Source: Acidobacteriota bacterium (GTDB lineage: Bacteria > Acidobacteriota > Terriglobia > Terriglobales > Acidobacteriaceae). Taken from it: DNA of 43,463 nt. Numbering within the stretch: position 1 is the stretch's first letter; every line of letters starts with the position of its first letter. Shown here piece by piece: positions 29,102-35,823 of this stretch. The translations under genes and the position numbers were made by a program. Below the pieces are notes generated by a model that worked only from the letters and a program-made list of their open reading frames with translations, had not been told where the DNA came from and made no database searches. The stretch lies in assembly GCA_023410055.1 (NCBI GenBank), contig JAEYQK010000083.1:1-43463 (forward strand), in the 5' to 3' direction.

Positions 29102-30334
29102 TTAGCGATTCATGATGTTACCGAAACCGTGATACTCGCGGTACGGCTCAGGCTGCGGCTGTGGCGTAGTTGGCTTGTGCGACGGTACAAGCTGCGGCTC
29201 CGCAGCAGGCGCGGTCTGTGTTACAACATTGGGACTGAGCCCAAGTTGGTCGTACAGCGCGACAGCCTCTTGCGGAGTGATCTGATTGAGGTTCAGGCTG
29301 TATGCGATGGACTGCTTAAGTTGCGCCTCAGAAGCGCCGCTGCGTTTGAGGCTGTGCAACTGGCCCAACACGCCCATGAGATTTGCTGGCTGTTCGATGC
29401 CGTTGCGCTTCAACTGAGAAGCCAAGTCCATCAGTTCTTGCGCGCGCTTGTTCACCGCCTTGGTAATGTCATCCTGCGATTTGAACTGCCGTTTGCTCTG
29501 CGGTACGGTCTGCTCTGCTTGTACGAGTTGGTTCACTTCCGCGCGTGCCTGAGTCAGTGCCTCTTTCAGCGTCAGTTGCCGTTCCTGCTCCCGTCGCTGC
29601 GACTGGATGCGCGCGACCTCAAGCTGAGTGTCACGGTTAAGCTGTTCCGTGATTGCCTTTGCCTTCAGTTGAACGAGGTCATGAACTGAGGTTCCGGCGG
29701 GCACTACGACACTCTTGCCGTTGCCAAACGTGATCGTTTCGGGAGCGTTGGTGCTGGCCTTCGGAACCTTCACAAGCGCCCATGAGTCAGCCTTGCCGCT
29801 TGGATCGGGCAGCAACAGGTGATTGAAGTTGCCGTCCTGATTCATCCGCCGCAACTGCTCTGCCCGCAGCGCGTCATAGTCACCGCTCACGATGATGTCC
29901 GCGCCGTGCTGAACGAGCGTCTTGGCAAGCTCCCGGCCCTCGTTCATGTACTGCTCTTGTTTGTTCGCAGGCAGCAGTGCCAGCTTGCGCGACGCCGCCT
30001 CTAATTCAATCTGCAAATGAGCCGCCTGCAATTTCTTGATGTCCTCATCGGACATCGCACGCCGCTCATCAATCGCAACGCGCCTCTCTTCAAGTCCCAC
30101 GCGCTGCCTGTCAAGTGCAAGCCGCTCATCCTCACGTCGCTGGCCTTGGATGAAAGCATCACGCTTGAGTTGGCGGTCTGCGAAGTTCTGTGGCCCTTCC
30201 AGACCCGCGCCAAACGCCTCTCCTGCATCATCAGCGGAGAGTCCGCTTGCCAGTCCCAGGATCGCGCCGCCTAGCAGTTGCCGGAACAATGACGGTTTCT
30301 GCGTTGCGGGCGTCACAATCGGATTCGTTGCCAT
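29102..30334 (-). CDS. 410-residue coiled-coil protein with Gly-rich N-terminus, virion-like
   Basis: The N-terminus (about 15-50) is an amphipathic glycine-rich helix, FRQLLGGAILGLASGLSADD, then FGAGLEGPQNFADRQ, a composition seen in phage ejection and membrane-active virion proteins. Two long charged coiled-coil regions follow (about 55-125, rich in REDERLALDRQR; and 230-320). The C-terminus is proline-rich and ends YHGFGNIMNR. No enzymatic motif is visible. The stop is 7 bp before the 972-residue gene, so both are made from one transcript and may act together. Family unknown to me. Confidence 0.7.
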   Translation of the reverse strand: MATNPIVTPATQKPSLFRQLLGGAILGLASGLSADDAGEAFGAGLEGPQNFADRQLKRDAFIQGQRREDERLALDRQRVGLEERRVAIDERRAMSDEDIKKLQAAHLQIELEAASRKLALLPANKQEQYMNEGRELAKTLVQHGADIIVSGDYDALRAEQLRRMNQDGNFNHLLLPDPSGKADSWALVKVPKASTNAPETITFGNGKSVVVPAGTSVHDLVQLKAKAITEQLNRDTQLEVARIQSQRREQERQLTLKEALTQARAEVNQLVQAEQTVPQSKRQFKSQDDITKAVNKRAQELMDLASQLKRNGIEQPANLMGVLGQLHSLKRSGASEAQLKQSIAYSLNLNQITPQEAVALYDQLGLSPNVVTQTAPAAEPQLVPSHKPTTPQPQPEPYREYHGFGNIMNR

Positions 30335-30340
30335 TCGTTT

Positions 30341-30580
30341 TTATGCCTCAGCGATAAATGAACCTTGCAGCCGCCAGATGTGCAGCAGCTTCTTTAATCT
30401 GACCCTCTCGCCGTATGCGTCGCACCTTTGCGCGCGTTCGCTGTCGCTCAGGCCGTAATCCGGGTCAGCAGCCTTGAATATTTCTTCAAGCGAGTTGTGC
30501 TTGGGTGAGTTCTCAAGCACAAAGTCGCGTAAGAAGTGCAGGCGGTCTTTATCCGCCTTGCTCAGTTGTGTGTCAGTCAT
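30341..30580 (-). CDS. Small helical protein coupled to the ATPase gene
   Basis: A 79-residue protein starting at ATG 30580 in an ATGA overlap with the ATPase stop codon. The open frame runs 20 codons further upstream, but that part lies inside the ATPase gene. It is mostly helical and charged (LSKADKDRLHFLRDFVLEN, ERVRLKKLLHIWRLQ), without a recognisable domain. Tight coupling suggests a partner of the ATPase or a bridge to the downstream virion-like genes. Function unknown. Confidence 0.6.
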   Translation of the reverse strand: MTDTQLSKADKDRLHFLRDFVLENSPKHNSLEEIFKAADPDYGLSDSERAQRCDAYGERVRLKKLLHIWRLQGSFIAEA

Positions 30581-31575
30581 TGGACTTGTACCTTCTGATA
30601 AATCCCGTCCTGCTTTGTCAGGACGCCCGCTCCGATGCATTTCTTGAGGAAGTTCGACAGTGCTCCGCCTTTCTTGCCTGTTATGGCCTCTGCCTCACTG
30701 TGGCTGAATTGTGCGGGCAACCGCCTGAACAGTGATTCATGATCGGAGTTCCGCAATAGAGAATCGCCTGAGAGACGCCGATACCCGATTGGTTCGCCGT
30801 TCTCAAACACGCGCTCGACATACTGCGGGCCAAACTCGCCACGGAGCTTGATGTAATGCTTCACTATCAAGACATCATCACCGTCTCTGGCCTTGCGGTC
30901 TTTCGCAATCGCCATGCGCGCATCGGTTTGGTTGATGAAAGCGCGCGACCCGCTGGCCTCTTGCATCCACTCAAGGACGCTAGTCGAGGCAAGGTCGGGC
31001 AGCTTGAATTTCTTGTCCTCTTTTCGCAAATGGTGAATCAGCACGAAGGCTGTGCCGACCTCACGCGCCAGTGCTTGCAGTTCTCTGAGCAGTCGCACGG
31101 CATCAATGCCGTCGCCTTTCATCGCCTCGGGCCGGAACATCCGCAGCGAGTCAATGACGACCAAGATCGGACGCCAGTGGCGAACCTTCCACGCGAACCC
31201 ATCGCCCGGCGACGGATCAATTCGCAGTAGCTCCGGCATCTGTGCCAGTCCTGCATGACGGAGCAGCGCATCACAGACCTTTTCCTTTTCGGCCCCGTTT
31301 TCGCAATCGAGCATCAGTGTCGGCCCCTGCTGCACGCGACAGCCGAGAAACGGCAGCCCGGCAGCAACGCGAATCACCATGTCGTAAAACAGCGGACTCT
31401 TGCCGATGCCTGATTCCCCGACTGCGATGTTCACCGAAGCGGCGGGAACCATGTCCTGCACCACGTCCTGATACTGCTTGGATTTTTCAATCTCACGCTT
31501 GAGGTCTTCATACGACCACAGCACGGGTTCGCACGTTGCGGCCTTGCTCTTATCCTCTGCTGCCGCCGTCTGCAT
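30577..31575 (-). CDS. RepA/AAA_25-type P-loop ATPase (putative replicative helicase)
   Basis: A 332-residue RecA-fold ATPase. Walker A is GESGIGKS (residues 53-60), Walker B is ILVVIDS with Asp142, and LIHHLRK (179-185) is the sensor-like motif typical of RepA-type hexameric helicases and the AAA_25 family. The C-terminal ~70 residues look like a winged helix (FSHSEAEAITGKKGGALSNF). Such proteins unwind plasmid or phage origins. No separate primase or initiator is seen in the element. The start overlaps the upstream DUF5659-like gene by 26 bp; an ATGA overlap links it to the downstream small gene. This is the best evidence that the element can replicate on its own. Confidence 0.82.
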   Translation of the reverse strand: MQTAAAEDKSKAATCEPVLWSYEDLKREIEKSKQYQDVVQDMVPAASVNIAVGESGIGKSPLFYDMVIRVAAGLPFLGCRVQQGPTLMLDCENGAEKEKVCDALLRHAGLAQMPELLRIDPSPGDGFAWKVRHWRPILVVIDSLRMFRPEAMKGDGIDAVRLLRELQALAREVGTAFVLIHHLRKEDKKFKLPDLASTSVLEWMQEASGSRAFINQTDARMAIAKDRKARDGDDVLIVKHYIKLRGEFGPQYVERVFENGEPIGYRRLSGDSLLRNSDHESLFRRLPAQFSHSEAEAITGKKGGALSNFLKKCIGAGVLTKQDGIYQKVQVQ

Positions 31576-31885
31576 TGATGTGCTCCCGATTTCTGAGTTG
31601 CGCGCGGATGATGTGCTGTGGCGTGCGAATAGTCATTCCCGCTGCGCGCCGCGTGCGGTTGATGATTTCTCTCAATTCCTTGAAGGCGTAAATTGTGTCG
31701 TGAACACTCGCCTGTGCGCCGTTCAGAAACTCACGTTCGGCCTCGCGTAGTTGTTCAATCGTTCCTTCAAAGATGAACTCGCAGTGACCGCTGCCATCGG
31801 GCAGCAAGCGGCATTCGATGTACGTCAGCCGTTTGCTCACGCGAAGGTAGGTCACGAAAGCAAGGTCGGTGACACTCACGTTCAT
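31550..31885 (-). CDS. DUF5659-like small protein
   Basis: A 111-residue protein from ATG 31885, which overlaps the upstream stop as TAATG and has an AGGAG ten bases before it. The pattern DLAFVTYLRVSKRLTYIECR, HCEFIFEG, then FLNGAQASVHDTIYAFKELR recalls DUF5659, a short family common in phages and mobile elements, of unknown function. This is a moderate-confidence resemblance. A longer in-frame start exists 13 codons upstream but would overlap the previous gene more. It overlaps the ATPase gene by 26 bp. Confidence 0.6.
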   Translation of the reverse strand: MNVSVTDLAFVTYLRVSKRLTYIECRLLPDGSGHCEFIFEGTIEQLREAEREFLNGAQASVHDTIYAFKELREIINRTRRAAGMTIRTPQHIIRAQLRNREHINADGGSRG

Positions 31886-32064
31886 TATTCGGTTACTCCT
31901 GAAATTGAATTTAAGAACTCCCAAACCTGCCGGAGTTCGTCAGCGCGCGGTTTCGCAGAGATGCGCTCAACAGCGTCCAAGGCAATCGAGGCCGTCACCG
32001 CATCGAACCGACGCGCGATGTGATTAGCAAGACTTCTGACTTCCTGAATGGTGGGTGTTGACAA
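31885..32064 (-). CDS. Tiny ORF (59 aa), TTG start, upstream of DUF5659-like gene
   Basis: A 60-codon frame with a clean amphipathic helical sequence (QEVRSLANHIARRFDAVTAS, then RADELRQVWEFLNSI) that ends in a TAATG overlap with the next gene. The coupling supports translation. No ATG is available in frame, so a TTG at 32064 is proposed; a start further upstream cannot be excluded. No family recognised. Confidence 0.45.
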   Translation of the reverse strand: MSTPTIQEVRSLANHIARRFDAVTASIALDAVERISAKPRADELRQVWEFLNSISGVTE

Positions 32065-32067
32065 GAT

Positions 32068-32098
32068 CGTTTCTCGATGTGGGATGTTGCGAGAAACG
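32068..32098. promoter_or_regulatory. Hairpin/inverted repeat before the tiny ORF
   Basis: A perfect 9-bp inverted repeat, CGTTTCTCG (32068-32076) and CGAGAAACG (32090-32098), with a 13-nt spacer, lies between the MerR-like gene and the tiny ORF. It could be an operator or a leader structure; no T-run follows, so it is not a classical terminator. Confidence 0.45.
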
Positions 32099-32131
32099 GC
32101 CCCCTCGCAACGTGCGACGGGTGCGAGTTAT

Positions 32132-32470
32132 TTATTTGGGTTGGTCGTTGCGCGATGGCAGATCACCGCCGTTCAGGCGGCGAAGTGCCTCAGCTATGGC
32201 TTGATAACGAGTGCGGCCCTCGCCGCAGAACTCAACAGCGACCGTGCCAAAGGGCAACTTCGACAGTTGTGCCAGCCAAGCCGCACAAGCCACGCGCTCG
32301 ACAACATCATCTGACCAGTAACGACGGTTCCCACGTCCGGGCACCTTCTCGCCCGGCGGGACGACGCCCGCTTCAACGTAGCGCCAAAACGTCATCTCCG
32401 AGACGCTGATGCCCTGCTTGCTCAGGGCGTCGAGAATGTTCTTCAGACTCATCATCTCATCGTTAGTCAC
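32132..32470 (-). CDS. MerR-like HTH regulator
   Basis: A 112-residue protein with an N-terminal MerR-type winged helix: LKNILDALSKQGISVSEMTF, WRYVEAGVVPPGEK, then GRGNRRYWSDDVVERVA, the second part of the wing. A helical C-terminal tail follows. No metal-binding cysteine pattern is present. The start is GTG 32470 or one of two ATGs five and six codons later; none has a strong ribosome site. The composite repeats at 32509-32651 lie just upstream, so autoregulation is a reasonable inference. Confidence 0.72.
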   Translation of the reverse strand: MTNDEMMSLKNILDALSKQGISVSEMTFWRYVEAGVVPPGEKVPGRGNRRYWSDDVVERVACAAWLAQLSKLPFGTVAVEFCGEGRTRYQAIAEALRRLNGGDLPSRNDQPK

Positions 32471-32508
32471 TCTGCAATTTCAGATCATAACCCTTCTGTC
32501 GCGCAGTC

Positions 32509-32651
32509 GAGGGGAACTTTGATTAGGCGTGATGGGTTTGGATCGCATCAGCATCACGCCCTCGTTGACACAAAGTTCCCCAACAAAGGTCAGAGCGAGG
32601 ATTTAATAAACCGATGCGACCCTATTATCACGCCCAAACAAAGTTCCCCTC
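32509..32651. repeat. Composite repeats upstream of the MerR-like gene
   Basis: Two copies of a 39-41-bp unit face each other: GAGGGGAACTTTG, 4 bp, GGCGTGAT, 7-9 bp, TCGCATC at 32509-32549 (plus) and at 32651-32613 (minus). A third partial copy (minus) has its first box at 32571-32581 and second at 32553-32560. The boxes are conserved while the spacers vary, as expected of protein-binding sites. They occupy nearly all of the int-regulator gap. Confidence 0.8.
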
Positions 32652-32665
32652 AGCGGAAGTTCTGA

Positions 32666-33901
32666 TTAGGCCGTTGCTCTCGTTTCGGAGTCGTCCTCAG
32701 ACTGCGGTTGGAAAGCGGGCTGCGACAAGTCAGCGGCACGACGGCTTGCGGTCAACTTCCGCAGCGCATCGCTAATATCGGAACTTGTGACGATAGCGTA
32801 CCGCTCGAACACGCTTCGTGTTTTCCATCCGCCAATTTTCATAATGACGCCTTCAGCGACGCCCGCGCGCCGCAAGTTACGCGCCGCTGTCCGCCGCAGA
32901 TCATGGAAAATGAGCCCCTGATACGTCAGGTTTGTGCGGTTCCATTCGCGCTTACACTCCGCACATTTGTAGTCCGACCCGACCTGAGCGGAGCAGACGG
33001 GGCAGAGCAGTTCTCCTAGTCCCGCAGCGCAACAGACGTTGCCCCAGGTCACGCGAAAGTCCCTCACGGGCGAACCGTCAGGGCGCGTGAATACAAACTT
33101 GTCAGGCGACTTGCCGACGCAGAGCGGAGTGAGCAGCGTTGCGACCGCCGGAGTCATCTCGACTTCCCGCCCGTCATCATTCTTTGTCGTGCCCGGTTCA
33201 AGCCGGATCGTTCGGCCCAAGAGGTCAACCTGCCTGACCTTCATGTTGAGCAGTTCCGACACTCGCCAGCCGTATGTATAACCGACCTCAAGCATCGCGC
33301 GGAGCCACAGACCGACCTTGCCACATGCCGCAGCAAGACGCGCATAATTCGTATCCTCAACAAACCCCGTGCGGACGTTGCGCTCGGCCAGTTTAGGAAA
33401 GACGGGTACGCGATGAACCTTGTTCGCCTGATACCCGAGCCGGAACATGCGCTTCAACGCTGCCAGTTCTCTATTGATTGTCGCGTTGGCCGCACCTTGC
33501 TGCTGCCTCTCATCAACGTACCTCTTGATAAATTCCGTGCTGACCTCAGAGGCGCGATAGTGCGCGAAAAAGGGTTTGAGATGCAGAGTCCATCGGGCCT
33601 CGACATCATCAAGCGACTTGCGCCCGTTGATTCGATAGTCCCGCAGAAAGTCGTCTGCCAACTCTCCGACCTTGGTGCGTTCAGCGCGCGTGCCCTCAAA
33701 CGTTCCTGTTGCAATCTGCGCTAAGCGTCGCTGCAACAGCCGTTCTGCCTTACGCCTGTCCGACGTGTGTGCCGACTCGCGGAACCGCTTGCCATTTTTG
33801 AAATAGCGGAGATACCAAACCCCGCCGCGTTCATACAGCGAACCCGTCCCACGAGGACGCGCGTTCCGCTGCTGCTCTTGCTCTGCTTCGCACGTGCTCA
33901 T
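32666..33901 (-). CDS. Tyrosine recombinase/integrase with a Cys4 insertion
   Basis: A 411-residue phage-type integrase. The N-terminal arm-binding domain (about 17-60) has GSLYERGGVWYLRYFKNGK. A core-binding SAM-like domain spans about 75-165. The catalytic residues are Arg213 (YGWRVSELL), Lys240, His333 and Arg336 (HDLRRTA), Trp359 and Tyr368 (FERYAI). Between the fourth strand region and the HxLR box is an insertion with four cysteines, CPVC (300-303) and CAEC (313-316), a probable zinc ribbon not found in typical members. It follows the Xis-like gene by 11 bp with a GGAG ribosome site. It should recombine the 59-bp attL/attR in tRNA-Leu. Confidence 0.95.
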   Translation of the reverse strand: MSTCEAEQEQQRNARPRGTGSLYERGGVWYLRYFKNGKRFRESAHTSDRRKAERLLQRRLAQIATGTFEGTRAERTKVGELADDFLRDYRINGRKSLDDVEARWTLHLKPFFAHYRASEVSTEFIKRYVDERQQQGAANATINRELAALKRMFRLGYQANKVHRVPVFPKLAERNVRTGFVEDTNYARLAAACGKVGLWLRAMLEVGYTYGWRVSELLNMKVRQVDLLGRTIRLEPGTTKNDDGREVEMTPAVATLLTPLCVGKSPDKFVFTRPDGSPVRDFRVTWGNVCCAAGLGELLCPVCSAQVGSDYKCAECKREWNRTNLTYQGLIFHDLRRTAARNLRRAGVAEGVIMKIGGWKTRSVFERYAIVTSSDISDALRKLTASRRAADLSQPAFQPQSEDDSETRATA

Positions 33902-33912
33902 AGCTATCGCTC

Positions 33913-34134
33913 CTACTGTTTTGCATCTTCAATCCAGCGGTCGAGGTCTTTCACGTCAAATAGAAACGGAGAGTCCGGCGTCCGCTGAATGAAAGGCAGT
34001 TCACCGCTGCGCGCCATCGCAAGGATTGTGTCTTTCGACAGGCCCAAATACTCCGCCGCCTGTCGTGTCCGCAGCAGCCGCCGGGCGCGCATGGTGAACG
34101 GCGCTACGGTTGAACTTGTGACCGTCTGCAACAT
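33913..34134 (-). CDS. Xis-like/MerR-type HTH DNA-binding protein
   Basis: A 73-residue protein of the excisionase/HTH_17 type: LLRTRQAAEYLGLSKDTIL, ARSGELPFIQ, then FDVKDLDRWIE. The first 14 residues are outside the fold and an internal ATG at residue 15 could be the true start. It sits directly upstream of the integrase gene, the usual position for a recombination directionality factor, although the same fold also serves as a transcription regulator. Confidence 0.8.
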   Translation of the reverse strand: MLQTVTSSTVAPFTMRARRLLRTRQAAEYLGLSKDTILAMARSGELPFIQRTPDSPFLFDVKDLDRWIEDAKQ

Positions 34135-34146
34135 CGCTACTGCTCT

Positions 34147-34353
34147 TCAGTTAAAGGTGAGTGAGGCAGGCGACAGATTGCCGCTGCTCTTTATCGAAGA
34201 TCGCTTTAGCAAGTGGTACAACGCGATGTGAAGCATGTCCGGGCCCCCAACTCGCGCGTTGCCGTCTGCATCGCGCCAAAGGCCGGATTGAGCGGCCTGA
34301 ATTAAGGAAGCCAGTTCTGCATCAGTGAAATCCTCAATACGCCTGACCGCCAT
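34147..34353 (-). CDS. Small protein, first gene of the leftward arm
   Basis: A 68-residue protein starting MAVRRIEDFTDAEL at ATG 34353, preceded by GAGG 9 bp upstream. A GTG five codons earlier also opens the frame but overlaps that ribosome site. It is helical with no recognisable family. It is 12 bp before the Xis-like gene and lies under a plausible promoter, so it should be expressed with xis and int. A role in control is possible but unsupported. Confidence 0.55.
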   Translation of the reverse strand: MAVRRIEDFTDAELASLIQAAQSGLWRDADGNARVGGPDMLHIALYHLLKRSSIKSSGNLSPASLTFN

Positions 34354-34387
34354 AGCAAGGAACCTCACTGCCTTTTTGATTATCTCT

Positions 34388-34417
34388 ATCCTATCACACG
34401 TCTGTTAGAGTTGTCCA
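34388..34417 (-). promoter_or_regulatory. Putative promoter of the leftward arm (xis-int operon)
   Basis: On the minus strand TGGACA (34417-34412) and TAGGAT (34393-34388) are 18 bp apart, with a predicted start near 34381, 28 bp before ATG 34353. Confidence 0.45.
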
Positions 34418-34613
34418 GCTAAATCTCTGAACTTTCACCTAAGTTGTTGAAATTGCGGGAGAAATAGTTCTGGATTGTGACTTGACAGGCCGCAGCGCGA
34501 GAGGCGGAAAATGGGCCAGATCGGGCCTGTACACCACGTGGGATCAGTGGGTTAGAAACTATTCAGAGCTACGGTTTTTCATAATCTACAAAATTCCATA
34601 TTCCTTCTGACCC

Positions 34614-34790
34614 CTCAATATTTGTTGTACCTAATGTACCTCATTGATTTTAAATAACTTACCTTAATAACCCTGTTTGTACCTCTTGTACCTGGGTACA
34701 ACGAAGTACAGTCAGGTACAAAGGCGGTACAGCCGTTAAGTGCTTTAGAATGACCGAGGTACATTAGGTACAACATATTGAGAGGGTACC
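34614..34790. repeat. GTAC iteron array in a large inverted repeat, candidate origin or centromere-like site
   Basis: Eleven GTAC cores occur in 163 bp. Most are in TGTACC or GGTACA context, spaced 8-11 bp or by larger steps of 18, 32 and 43 bp, close to whole helical turns. Outer arms are perfect over 19 bp (GTTGTACCTAATGTACCTC at 34624-34642 and its reverse complement at 34756-34774), extended by CTCAATAT at 34614-34621 and its complement at 34775-34782. A central palindrome TTGTACCTGGGTACAA is at 34686-34701. The orientation of half-sites flips near 34693. Such symmetry is typical of Rep, Par or regulator binding arrays. Confidence 0.85.
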
Positions 34791-35449
34791 GTCGGTTGAG
34801 TCGCTATCGATCTTAAGTCCTTTGTTTGCAGCAAAGGTGGGCAAGTTAGGCGGTAAGTTGTTGGTATCTAAACACTTCAGCGCGAATAAAGACCCCACGC
34901 CTGCCCGACCGACCTCTGATTGACCTCTGACCGGGCCGACTGACCGCCACGGTCTTCAGCCATAATCAAGCCCCCGCACCTGCCCGATTGACCGCCGACC
35001 TGACTTTTGACCGACCGAGCGAACAAGTCCTCGTCCCGCAAAGTCCCCCTCGACGTTGGGGCACAGGACGGGCACAGGTATTTGTAAGTGCTTGATCCTC
35101 AGCGCGTTCTTCGCCCGCTGCGGATTGACCATCCGCAGTGGGAACCTGTGAGGAAGGTGGACGCCTTACCCGACCGACTGCGCCACACCTTGCCTCAGCC
35201 GACCCAACCTGTGTGTCCCGTTCGATCTGACCCGCCCTGCCCCTGTTCCGCTCTCGGGCTGTGCCGCTGGCCCGTCTGTTGGTTCGGCAACGGTGTGCCT
35301 TTGTTCTGGTTGGCCCGGATTGACCCGGCGCACGGCAGGAAAGGGGAGCCTATCGCGTTTAAACAATGGGGGTAGGAGAGCCCCGGCCCGATGGATCGTT
35401 CCGGCGATAGAGCCTAGTTCTGCGACAACCCCCGAGGTAAACTCCAAAT

Positions 35450-35710
35450 ATGGCCGCACAATACGAAACTTGGCTGCAAGAAGTTGGCTCGGCGCTGCGA
35501 TCAATCAACATGCCAATGGAAGAGTGGCAGGACGCTTGGAAGTTCGATTTCCAACGGGAATATTCAATTGGCACGCCGCCGGGAGATGCCGCAGCCAAAG
35601 CAAATCGGTTCTGGTGGTTTCAGCAGAATAAGACGACGGGCCGCAACTGTCGCAACGCCGCGAATTGCTGGCTTCCTGACAAACACGCAGGAGAGTGTCA
35701 GCCCCTTTGA
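35450..35710 (+). CDS. Small conserved-looking protein, first gene of the cargo arm
   Basis: An 86-residue protein. It is Trp-rich with EEWQDAWKFDFQREYSIG, then AAAKANRFWWFQQNK and a Cys-containing tail NCRNAANCWLPDKHAGEC. The aromatic pattern looks conserved and I believe similar small proteins occur in other bacteria and prophages, without a known role. It may bind a metal through its three tail cysteines and one histidine. GAGGT lies 13-17 bp upstream. A 113-bp gap separates it from the methyltransferase. Confidence 0.6.
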   Translation: MAAQYETWLQEVGSALRSINMPMEEWQDAWKFDFQREYSIGTPPGDAAAKANRFWWFQQNKTTGRNCRNAANCWLPDKHAGECQPL

Positions 35711-35777
35711 TCGGTGTGCGAGTCGCGCGTTCTTCTTCAAGTCTTTTATTCCCACGGTAGCAAGAAAGTTCTTGTGC

Positions 35778-35806
35778 TTGACGTGAGGTTCATCCATGCT
35801 GAAAAT
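35778..35806 (+). promoter_or_regulatory. Possible promoter of the methyltransferase gene
   Basis: TTGACG (35778-35783) and GAAAAT (35801-35806) are 17 bp apart, giving a start near 35813 and a very short leader to ATG 35824. Confidence 0.3.
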
Positions 35807-35823
35807 CGAAATACCCGGACACC

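Larger units (their letters stand above)
34354..35449. other. Central non-coding control region of the element
   Basis: About 1.1 kb between the two divergent arms, without a credible gene. It holds the leftward promoter, the GTAC repeat array (34614-34790) with an AT-rich tract (34641-34677), five scattered TGACC words with an imperfect direct repeat CTGCCCGA..GACC (34901 and 34980), a GGGGCACA/GGGCACA pair at 35058-35076, and a GC-rich stretch to 35400. A 95-codon frame at 35088-35375 has no protein-like character. Confidence 0.6.

Noticed and set aside
35088..35375. 95-codon plus-strand frame in the central control region
   Set aside because: Cys/Pro/Trp-rich composition without domain character, overlapping minus-strand frames of equal quality, and no ribosome site; probably GC-driven chance.
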